Below, piece after piece: positions 1 to 7,417 of a stretch of DNA of 64,000 nt. The position numbers were made by a program, and so were the translations under genes. The notes under the pieces were generated by a model. It was not told the origin of the DNA and did no database searches. It saw only the letters and a program-made list of their open reading frames with translations. The stretch lies in NCBI GenBank assembly GCA_964391015.1, contig CAYMKU010000001.1, positions 1 through 64,000 on the forward strand, given 5' to 3'. Position 1 is the stretch's first letter; each line of letters starts with the position of its first letter. Origin of the DNA: XYD12-FULL-36-8 sp964391015. GTDB taxonomy: Bacteria; Bacteroidota; Ignavibacteria; Ignavibacteriales; Ignavibacteriaceae.

Positions 1-93
1 CTTCATATCCTTTTACACAAGCTCCATATCCTTTTACACAAGCTTCATATCCTTTTACACAAGCTTCATATCCTTTTGCACAAGCTTCATATC
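1..93. repeat. 21-bp tandem repeat (minisatellite), four and a half copies, cut by the window edge
   Basis: Four contiguous 21-base units start with CTTCATATCC and end with ACACAAG. They lie at 1-21, 22-42, 43-63 and 64-84, and a 9-base partial copy follows at 85-93. Units differ by single bases (T to C in copy 2, A to G in copy 4). Because 21 is a multiple of three, one minus-strand frame stays open and would encode a seven-residue repeat (C-V-K-G-Y-E-A). No start codon or gene can be assigned to that frame inside the window. The array may continue to the left. Confidence 0.9.
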
Positions 94-238
94 TGTTGCT
101 TAGAAGCAAGTGGTATAAGATATGAGAGAAGAAAATTTAGATGTTTAGCATTTGTAATTAGATTTTTAATAAAATCAATTAGAGCAGAAGGAAAAGTAGA
201 AAGAAGTAAAACATAAAAAGCGTTTGTAAAAACCATAA

Positions 239-388
239 ATAGAGGGACACCAACAATATCAATTGCTGGTTAGCTCCCATAAACAACAAATCAATGAACT
301 TGATGATAGAATTGCAAGGATTAAAGGAGCAATCGCCGGGCAGTATGACAGAAATTCGAATGAGTTCAGGGGCTGTGTGAAGTACTAA
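239..388 (+). pseudogene. possible gene remnant, short open frame
   Basis: A short plus-strand frame between two TAA stops has a protein-like composition: helical and charged (NELDDRIARIKGAIAGQ), ending FRGCVKY. The only start inside it is a TTG at 263, giving about 41 residues with no clear ribosome binding site. It could be the 3' end of a decayed gene. No family is recognised, and the rest of 94-440 shows no other gene. Confidence 0.2.
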
Positions 389-439
389 ACCCTTCCCTCG
401 CCCTCCCCTTTACTAAAGGGGAGGGACGGGGTGGGGTTT
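387..439. terminator. strong GC-rich hairpin, likely terminator or dispersed repeat
   Basis: CCTCCCCTTT at 402-411 pairs perfectly with AAAGGGGAGG at 415-424 across a 3-base loop. The flanks continue as an imperfect C-rich/G-rich inverted repeat. It abuts the stop codon of the minus-strand gene ending at 441, so it probably ends that transcript. A similar C-rich hairpin follows another T9SS-tailed gene at 49584-49604. Confidence 0.6.
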
Positions 440-440
440 G

Positions 441-2849
441 TTACCTTAACAATATCATCTTTTTTGTATTAACAAAATCACCAGCTTTCATTGTGTAGAA
501 ATAAACTCCGCTTGAGAGATTAGTAGCATCCCAATCTACTTTATATGTTCCACCTGACAACTCCTCATTCACTAATGTAGTAATCTCATTTCCTAAGATA
601 TCATATATCTTAACTTCAACGTTTGACAAATACGGAATGGAAAGCGTAATAGTTGTATTAGGGTTAAAGGGATTGGGAAAATTCTGTGATAATTCAAAAG
701 ACGATGGAATTTGAGTGGGGTTGATTTCCCGGATAGAGGAAGCAAACTTATAAAGGATTGTTCCATCATCGCCAACTGTCCACAATTTGTCACCTACAGC
801 ATGAAGAGAATATAAGTTGCCATTCATATCTGTACATTCTGATGTCCAGGTAGTTCCACCATCATATGTTCTGTATGTGTGTCCATAATCTGTAACAATC
901 CATGCTACCGAACTGCTTAGAGAAAATACAGCTCTTTGATTATCAGTCCCAACCCACTGTGGTTCCCAATCAGTACCTCCATTGGTTGTATGCCAACACT
1001 GCGAGTATTGCCCGGCAGCCCAGCCATTATTTATATCATAAAAATGAATAGAGTTAATCGTACTCCAGGGAGGTCCTTGAGAATTCCATGATGAACCGCC
1101 ATCTGTTGTTTTCAGTATTGATCCTGATCCGCCTGAACCACCAGCAGCCCAGCCTGTTGTAGAATTAATAAAGAAAACAGAATTAAGACTACTGCCAGTA
1201 CCAGGATCTTGAATTGCCCAATTCGAACCGCCATTTGTAGTCTTTAGTATAATACCCTGAGAAGAATTACCGCCAACAACCCATCCAAGGTTATCATTGG
1301 TAAAATAAATCCCCTTTAAATCATGGGATGTAGTTGAGTTTTGTGAATTCCAGTTAGTTCCACCATTTGTAGTTTTCTTAATAATACCTCCGTTAGCTAT
1401 AAACCAGCCTGTTGAAACATTAGCAAAGAATATTCCATTAATTGTACTCGAAGTATTTGTTGTTTGGGAACTCCAGCTTGTACCTGTATTGGTGGTTTTA
1501 AGCAAAGTGCCATTGGAACCGGCGGTCCAGCCTGTAGATGAGTTCACAAAGTAAACTGACCTAAGACTATTATAAGTACCGCTGTTTACTGTTTGCCACG
1601 AAATGCTTTGAATGTTTAGAATAATATTAGTCGAACCCGGTTGTACAGATTGATTCAAACCAGTAAAACAATATCCCTGTGGTAAATCGTTAAAACCCAA
1701 CCAGTAATTATAAATGCTGTTCACGACATTAAGAGTAAAATTTCCATTAGTTGGATTTGATGTAGTTACAGTTGCTCCGCTATCCCATGTAGAAGCATAT
1801 ACTCTAAACGATTCATTATTTGGAGCTTGACCATTGACTTTAACTTGCCCTGTTATTGTAGAGTTCGCAAGTAAAGCTGTTAAATCAATACGCAGACTAT
1901 CATATTGATGAAGTGAAATTGAACCCACTTGTGGAGGAAAGTATGTTGGTGCTATTCCATCAGGCGCTACAAGCAATTCCCAGATAGGATTTGATGTAAT
2001 TTCACTTAGTGTGTAACCGAATTGAAAAAAACCATTAGCATCTGTAGTTGTATATTTATCGCTCCGACCATATTGTGGAAACGAATAGATTTCAACATTT
2101 GCCAGTGCTGGACCACTCTGCGCTTTCAAGTAACCAACAACCTTTGCTGCAGGCTGAACAAAAGTAAAATTAATTCCTGTATAACTCGTTGTCATGATTA
2201 ATGTAGTATCGCTTGGGGATGAAACGTATGGTGAGAATTGACTTAAAACAGAGAATTGAAATTGTTGACCGGTTGCAGACGAGTTAAAGTTTATTGTATA
2301 ATTACCGCTTGTATTAGTAATTGCCATCCAAAAACCACCTTGCTGAGACTCTCCTACTACCAAAATATTGTTCGAGGCAACAGCAGGAGGCGGCGTTACA
2401 TTACCTGAAACTGTAAAAGTAGGTGAGGTTAATGGCGTTACAGTTCCCCATATTGATTGCCCAATACTATTGTTTGTAAATTTGAAAATATATTTTGCAG
2501 GTGCAAAACCCAGATTCGGTCCTCCGAAAAAAATATGTCCGTTGACAGCACCATCCAAATCGCCAGGCATTCCATTTCCGCCTGATATCCCATCGGTTTG
2601 AGTGAAGTCCCCAAATAATTGTTTATCAACTGAAGGATCAATATTTCCGTTATTATTTATATCCACCCATAATTGACCAACAGCAGAACCTCCAACAGGA
2701 AGATTATATTCCCACCAAAGACTATCGCCTTGAATGACAGAAAAGTTAGCAGAATAATTGTTGACTTTAAGATTAGTAACTTGTGCTTGCACAAAAGTGC
2801 TGAGAAGTAGAAACACGATAAGCGAAGTGAACCAATAAAAGCTTTTCAT
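441..2849 (-). CDS. secreted YCF48/BNR-repeat protein with T9SS sorting domain
   Basis: An 802-residue exported protein. A signal peptide (residues 1-22, ending VQA) is followed by an all-beta N-terminal region and a carboxypeptidase-regulatory-like (CarboxypepD) fold near 235-320 (DANGFFQFGY). From about 415 to 700 it carries five or six YCF48/BNR-type repeats of the form GWxxGxxGxxLKTTxGGxxW, which usually form a beta-propeller. The last 80 residues are a T9SS type A sorting domain (NFPNPFNPNTT, KIYDILGNE, SGVYFYTMKAG, KKMILLR). It is probably displayed on or released from the cell surface. The substrate or ligand is unknown. A hairpin directly follows the stop codon. Confidence 0.85.
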   Translation of the reverse strand: MKSFYWFTSLIVFLLLSTFVQAQVTNLKVNNYSANFSVIQGDSLWWEYNLPVGGSAVGQLWVDINNNGNIDPSVDKQLFGDFTQTDGISGGNGMPGDLDGAVNGHIFFGGPNLGFAPAKYIFKFTNNSIGQSIWGTVTPLTSPTFTVSGNVTPPPAVASNNILVVGESQQGGFWMAITNTSGNYTINFNSSATGQQFQFSVLSQFSPYVSSPSDTTLIMTTSYTGINFTFVQPAAKVVGYLKAQSGPALANVEIYSFPQYGRSDKYTTTDANGFFQFGYTLSEITSNPIWELLVAPDGIAPTYFPPQVGSISLHQYDSLRIDLTALLANSTITGQVKVNGQAPNNESFRVYASTWDSGATVTTSNPTNGNFTLNVVNSIYNYWLGFNDLPQGYCFTGLNQSVQPGSTNIILNIQSISWQTVNSGTYNSLRSVYFVNSSTGWTAGSNGTLLKTTNTGTSWSSQTTNTSSTINGIFFANVSTGWFIANGGIIKKTTNGGTNWNSQNSTTSHDLKGIYFTNDNLGWVVGGNSSQGIILKTTNGGSNWAIQDPGTGSSLNSVFFINSTTGWAAGGSGGSGSILKTTDGGSSWNSQGPPWSTINSIHFYDINNGWAAGQYSQCWHTTNGGTDWEPQWVGTDNQRAVFSLSSSVAWIVTDYGHTYRTYDGGTTWTSECTDMNGNLYSLHAVGDKLWTVGDDGTILYKFASSIREINPTQIPSSFELSQNFPNPFNPNTTITLSIPYLSNVEVKIYDILGNEITTLVNEELSGGTYKVDWDATNLSSGVYFYTMKAGDFVNTKKMILLR

Positions 2850-3030
2850 AAAGCATTCCTCTTATTTGATATAGTTATTATCAACATTTCTTCTTCGGGA
2901 GAGTTTTCGGCGTGTTTTCTTAGGAATGTTTTGTAACCTATCTCCGACTTTTAACTCTCTCGGAATAGATGAAATTTGTTAATCAAAATTAGTTAATAAA
3001 AATGACTGTTGTCAAGAAGAATGTTTTTGT

Positions 3031-3055
3031 AAAGGACGATGCATCGTGCCCCTGC
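3031..3055. repeat. intergenic palindrome with ACGATGCATCGT core
   Basis: A perfect 12-bp palindrome (3036-3047) lies within a longer, partly decayed inverted repeat (left flank AAAGG, right flank GCCCCT). It sits 5 bases past the stop of the next minus-strand gene. From memory, the intact form of this element is a dispersed repeat in several bacterial groups, with symmetrical GGGGC/GCCCC flanks. Here the left flank has decayed. Confidence 0.55.
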
Positions 3056-3059
3056 AATT

Positions 3060-4160
3060 TTACCTGAGAAGCATCATCTTCAAAGTGCTTGAGTAATTAC
3101 CAGCAATTAATTTATAAAAATAAATTCCGCTTGATAATCCGTTTGCCTTAAATTCTACTTCATAATTCCCGGCTGGTTTGTATTCATCAACAAGTGTTGC
3201 AACTTCATTTCCGAGTATATCATATACTTTTAATTGTACGGACACAGCGCGCTGTGTCCCTACTGATTGAATACTAAACTTTATCTTTGTAACAGGATTA
3301 AATGGATTAGGATAGTTCTGATATAAATTAAAATCATTCGGCGCTGAACTTTCATCTTTAATTCCAGTTAGTAATTCCGGAATAATTTCTTTCATGCTTC
3401 CCGGGAAGACATAAGAACCAAATCCAATTGGCGAAAGATTGATTACAGAACTCGGAGATGTTTGCTTAACTATCCAATTGTTTGGAGCAATCCACGTTGT
3501 GTCATACAAAGTATAAAGAGGTATAGGTAAAATAGGTAAGGGGAGATAGCTTAAAACTGTACTCAACAAAAATTTCTTGCATGTAAAACTCCCCAATTCA
3601 GTTGTAATAGTTTGATCAGCCAGCCGCTTTCCCTTAAGTTCGTACCGAATCGGAAAAGTTAATGTATCAAACGTTATAGATGTATCTTTAGAAAAAATTT
3701 GATAATGGATGTTTAACACTTGTGCAAATTTGTAATACGCAAACCAACCTTCAAAAGATTCAACGGCTAATGAATAATTGATATTCTTTGAGCCAACATT
3801 TCGATTTCCAATCCCACTAAACAGTGAATCAAAAGTAAAAAGACGATAGTACTTGTAAGCATCATTATTCTGAAATGAAAGATAAGATGTATCAATATAC
3901 GGCTGGAAAGGAAGTGTTAAAGCTGCACCAGATTTTGATAAAACATAACTTGCATTCTTACCTTGATAATTCTGAACAACAGCAAATGAATCCACCTGAT
4001 AATATGTAAAGGAACTTACTGGTTCATTCAAGCTGTCTAACGGTGTAACTCTGTAAATCCAACTAAATCCCGGTTGAGTCGGAAAATACGACTGTGCTAA
4101 TTGTGAGAATGAACTCATATTTATCAGCAGCAACAAAATAAATGTATAAACAGATTTCAT
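3060..4160 (-). CDS. secreted hypothetical protein with T9SS sorting domain
   Basis: A 366-residue protein with a signal peptide (residues 1-19, ending SSFS) and a central region of no recognised family. The C-terminus, from about residue 280, is a T9SS type A sorting domain (NYPNPFNPVTKI, VYDILGNEVATL, SGIYFYKL, MMLLR). It is probably exported across both membranes and anchored or released by the T9SS. Within the sorting domain, residues about 300-309 (VGTQRAVSVQ) are encoded by a near-perfect palindrome and look like an insertion relative to the sister domains in this window. The neighbouring secreted gene is upstream on the left; no shared operon is evident. Confidence 0.8.
   Translation of the reverse strand: MKSVYTFILLLLINMSSFSQLAQSYFPTQPGFSWIYRVTPLDSLNEPVSSFTYYQVDSFAVVQNYQGKNASYVLSKSGAALTLPFQPYIDTSYLSFQNNDAYKYYRLFTFDSLFSGIGNRNVGSKNINYSLAVESFEGWFAYYKFAQVLNIHYQIFSKDTSITFDTLTFPIRYELKGKRLADQTITTELGSFTCKKFLLSTVLSYLPLPILPIPLYTLYDTTWIAPNNWIVKQTSPSSVINLSPIGFGSYVFPGSMKEIIPELLTGIKDESSAPNDFNLYQNYPNPFNPVTKIKFSIQSVGTQRAVSVQLKVYDILGNEVATLVDEYKPAGNYEVEFKANGLSSGIYFYKLIAGNYSSTLKMMLLR
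3236..3263. repeat. palindromic element inside the coding region of a T9SS protein
   Basis: The 20-bp core at 3240-3259 (GGACACAGCG then CGCTGTGTCC) is a perfect palindrome. With flanks GTAC and CTAC it makes a 28-bp inverted repeat with one mismatch. It lies in frame inside the T9SS sorting domain, between the FSIQ and LKVYDILG motifs. Confidence 0.85.
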
Positions 4161-4181
4161 ATACTTTTCTCGCTATGAAAA

Positions 4182-5261
4182 TTAAAACCACTTTTTTCTT
4201 TTAAAGAATACAATCAAGCTGATTGAAATCAAAAACATGATTAGCATAATAAGCAGATAACCATATTTCCAATTTAATTCAGGCATATTTAAAATACTCA
4301 CTTGCGTATTGAAATTCATTCCATAAATTCCAACAATAAAGGTAAGTGGAATAAATATGGTTGATATAATCGTCAGCAGTTTTATAACCTGATTCATTCT
4401 ATGGCTTGCATTGCTAAGATGAACTTCGAGAACTCCATTAATTATTTCACGATAATTTTCAAGCGTTTCAATGTTATTTTTAATGTGATCATGCAAATCA
4501 CGTGTAAACATTATAGTTGTTTTTTGAATTAGCGGGTTTTCACCTCTTTGCAGATAATACGTCATATCACGCAATGGATATACTGCTCGCCTCAGCTTAA
4601 GGATATTTTTTCGGAGGTTATGAATTTCTTTTAAGAAATTTTCATCAGAAGTATCCAATAATTTTTCTTCAAGAATCTCTATTTTATCATCAACATATTC
4701 AAGAGTTACAAAGTAATTATCAACAATCGAGTCTAACAGTCTGTACATTAAATAATCAGCGCCGGCTTTTCTAATTCTGCCTTTCGCAGTTCGAATTCTT
4801 TCTCTTATAACATCGAAAACATCGCCAACATTTTCTTGAAAGGTAATTACATAATTATTACCAAGTATAATGCTAACCTGTTCTATATTTAATTCGTGCG
4901 TAGATTTATTCATATCAATCATTTTTAAAACCAGAAAAAGGAAACTATCGAACTCGTCATACTTTGGAGTATGATTCACGTTAAGAATATCTTCAATTAC
5001 TAATGAGTGAATTCCAAATATCTCACTTACTTTTTCAATCAGATATGCATCATGCAAACCAGCAAGATTTACCCATAGAGTTTTGGCATTATCCCTCAAC
5101 TGTTTTAGTTCATCTAAGTTTTGGATTCGCTTTTCTTCAAAATGATTTTCATCATAATCAAAAACAGTAATAATTATCTTATCAACTTTTTGATCGCCTG
5201 TAAATACAGGGCTGCCAGGAGATAAATCCTTTTTTCTTCCTCTATATTTTTTTGCTGTCAT
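4182..5261 (-). CDS. corA: CorA-family magnesium/divalent cation transporter
   Basis: A CorA-type Mg2+ channel. The cytoplasmic N-terminal domain is long and charged. The C-terminus has two transmembrane helices, with the diagnostic YGMN motif at the end of the first (VGIYGMNF) and a short basic tail (KRKKWF). An upstream in-frame start at 5306 would add 15 residues (MFIFIPRN...). I prefer the ATG at 5261 (MTAKKYRGRK), which gives 359 residues, close to the usual family length. The gene stands between a T9SS protein and a small lipoprotein, with no obvious operon. No Mg2+ riboswitch was seen upstream. Confidence 0.92.
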   Translation of the reverse strand: MTAKKYRGRKKDLSPGSPVFTGDQKVDKIIITVFDYDENHFEEKRIQNLDELKQLRDNAKTLWVNLAGLHDAYLIEKVSEIFGIHSLVIEDILNVNHTPKYDEFDSFLFLVLKMIDMNKSTHELNIEQVSIILGNNYVITFQENVGDVFDVIRERIRTAKGRIRKAGADYLMYRLLDSIVDNYFVTLEYVDDKIEILEEKLLDTSDENFLKEIHNLRKNILKLRRAVYPLRDMTYYLQRGENPLIQKTTIMFTRDLHDHIKNNIETLENYREIINGVLEVHLSNASHRMNQVIKLLTIISTIFIPLTFIVGIYGMNFNTQVSILNMPELNWKYGYLLIMLIMFLISISLIVFFKRKKWF

Positions 5262-5368
5262 TGTGATTTTTAAGATTGGAAAGTTTCTCGGTATAAAAAT
5301 AAACAAAAAGTCCGAATGAACTTAAACATTTTAATAAAAAATCTTATAATTACAGAAATGCAGGTATA

Positions 5369-5800
5369 TTAAAGCACGCCTGTAAGCTGAAACTTGAGCT
5401 TTCCGGTGAATGAGGTAAAATGAAATTCGATTATATCAGGTTTGATTCCTTCGACAAAACCATAAGAGCCATTATCATCAGCAACTAATTTATTCCAATA
5501 GAGTACTTCCCTCGAGTTGGTGAGAACAGTAATTTCAACTGAACCGTAAACATGATCCACAACAGATATAAATATTCGGCTGTTTGAATAACTGATGTCT
5601 GGATAATCAATAACCATCTGAGATATGCTTTCTGCATTTAACAGAAAAGTGTATGAGTTATGATAACTTGACTTATACGGTTCATTTATGTTTCCAGAAT
5701 TATTTTTGGGTGATATGACTTCTTCACGGCAGGCGTTTAATATGAATGCACTAAGAATAAAAACTATCAGCAAATAATATTTATGGTTTTCCTCTTTCAT
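5369..5800 (-). CDS. small putative lipoprotein
   Basis: A 143-residue protein. Its N-terminus (KYYLLIVFILSAFILNAC) is a lipoprotein signal with a lipobox-like LNAC, so Cys24 is probably lipidated after cleavage. The mature part is short, mainly beta by composition, and has no recognised motif. The gene stands alone between corA and the DASS transporter, with gaps of about 70-110 bases on each side. No function can be assigned. Confidence 0.65.
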   Translation of the reverse strand: MKEENHKYYLLIVFILSAFILNACREEVISPKNNSGNINEPYKSSYHNSYTFLLNAESISQMVIDYPDISYSNSRIFISVVDHVYGSVEITVLTNSREVLYWNKLVADDNGSYGFVEGIKPDIIEFHFTSFTGKLKFQLTGVL

Positions 5801-5869
5801 TTAACTGAAATCTAAAAAAGGAAACCAATTGTGTCAACTCGAAAATTATAATACTGTGATGTGATTAAC

Positions 5870-7375
5870 CTAAGGATTTGCCCAAGCTGGAAATTCATTC
5901 AATCCAAATAAAACCGTTCCAATCAGATAAACTAAAAGACTTATAACTATCACACCAAAAAGATTCATCACAAATCCAACCTTTGCCATATCCATAATCT
6001 TCAATCTTTCACTTGCAAAAACAATTGTATTTGGCGGTGTTGCTACCGGCAGCATAAAAGCCATTGAAGCCGAAATTGTTGCAGTAATCATCAACAAAAG
6101 TGGATTAATTTTAGCAGCTACTGAAATTGAAGCCATAATTGGTAAAACCATTTGAGCAGTTGCAGTATTAGAAGTCAGCTCAGTTAAGAAAGTTATTACA
6201 AGTGCAACTGATGCCACAATAATGATAGGCGAAAGATCGGTCAACGATGCCAGTTTTACCCCAATGAATTTAGAAAGTCCTGTAGATGTAAAGCCATCTG
6301 CAAGAGCAAAACCTCCGCCGAACAGTAAAATTATACCCCAAGGTACTTTGTTAAAAACCGTTGTGTCTAAAATTGTTTTTCTTTGATTATCATTCTGCCG
6401 AGAAGGAATAACAAACAGCAGTAAAGCCATTGCTATTGCAACCGTTCCATCATTCAAATACTTTGAAAAAGAAACCAGTCTTTCCCACCCAGGAACTATC
6501 ATGAATCCAAGATTCATATCAACTCTAAAAATCCATAGCATGGCTGTTGTAAAAAAAATAATTGCAATCGTCAATTCTTCAAACGAAATTTTCCCAAGTG
6601 ATTTATATTCTTCTTTGATAAAATTACGATCAATGTTGAGCGATTTATCATATTTGTAAAAGACTTTTGTTAGGAGAAAAGCAGCAAACAAAAGCATGAT
6701 TATCGAGATAGGAATACCAAGCAGCATCCAATTTCCAAAACCTATTTGCGGAGAATTGGGAAAAGTGATTTTAAGTATTCTTACAAATGCAAGATTCGTA
6801 GGTGTACCTATGAGTGTACAAATTCCACCGAGTGAACATGCATAAGCAATTGCTATCATAATTGTAACTGAAAAATTATGCGTGGCATCTTTTCCAAATT
6901 CATTTTCCAATTTTGCAATTATTGCTAATGCTATCGGCAACATCATTATGGCAGTAGCAGTATTTGAAATCCACATTGATATAAATGCCGTTGCAGCCAT
7001 AAATCCAAGTACGATTGAATTAAGACTTCCCCCGAAAAGCGTTATGATCTTCAAGGCAATTCTTTTATGTAGTCCCCAATTCTCCATCGCTAATGCTAAA
7101 AGGAATCCACCAAGAAACAAAAAGATAATCGGATTTATGTATGCGCTTGCTGTTTTTTCTCCATCAAGAATTCCAAGAATAGGAAATAATATTATTGGTA
7201 AGAGGGACGTAGCAGCGAGAGGAATTGCTTCCGTAATCCACCACACAGCCATAAGAGATGCAACAGCTGTCATCTTAGTAATGTTGGGAGTGGACGAATC
7301 GAGGTCTAGGAAAACTAAGACAAAGATGAAAATTAAGGATCCAAGAAAAAATCCTACTTTTTGAAATCGGGACAT
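5870..7375 (-). CDS. DASS-family sodium/anion (dicarboxylate) symporter
   Basis: A 501-residue inner-membrane protein of the divalent anion:Na+ symporter family (SLC13-like). It has about a dozen hydrophobic segments and two copies of the family signature SNT-A-T, near residue 135 (SNTATAIMMLP) and near residue 400 (SNTATAQMVLP), which form the Na+ and substrate sites in the two inverted halves. Early motifs WWITEAIPLAATSLLP are also typical. Likely substrates are C4-dicarboxylates, but sulfate or citrate cannot be excluded. A long antisense frame over its 5' half is a shadow. Confidence 0.88.
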   Translation of the reverse strand: MSRFQKVGFFLGSLIFIFVLVFLDLDSSTPNITKMTAVASLMAVWWITEAIPLAATSLLPIILFPILGILDGEKTASAYINPIIFLFLGGFLLALAMENWGLHKRIALKIITLFGGSLNSIVLGFMAATAFISMWISNTATAIMMLPIALAIIAKLENEFGKDATHNFSVTIMIAIAYACSLGGICTLIGTPTNLAFVRILKITFPNSPQIGFGNWMLLGIPISIIMLLFAAFLLTKVFYKYDKSLNIDRNFIKEEYKSLGKISFEELTIAIIFFTTAMLWIFRVDMNLGFMIVPGWERLVSFSKYLNDGTVAIAMALLLFVIPSRQNDNQRKTILDTTVFNKVPWGIILLFGGGFALADGFTSTGLSKFIGVKLASLTDLSPIIIVASVALVITFLTELTSNTATAQMVLPIMASISVAAKINPLLLMITATISASMAFMLPVATPPNTIVFASERLKIMDMAKVGFVMNLFGVIVISLLVYLIGTVLFGLNEFPAWANP

Positions 7376-7417
7376 ATTTTCCGATTAAATTTTTTGATAA
7401 AACCTCATACTAAATTA

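Noticed and set aside
1..93. CRISPR array
   Set aside because: The 21-bp copies are contiguous with no unique spacers, so it is a tandem repeat.
4182..5306. Mg2+ riboswitch for corA
   Set aside because: The leader is short and AT-rich with no conserved M-box elements visible.
6882..7364. 160-codon plus-strand frame over the DASS transporter
   Set aside because: It is antisense to a clear transporter gene, has no matching motif and arises from the base composition of its complement.
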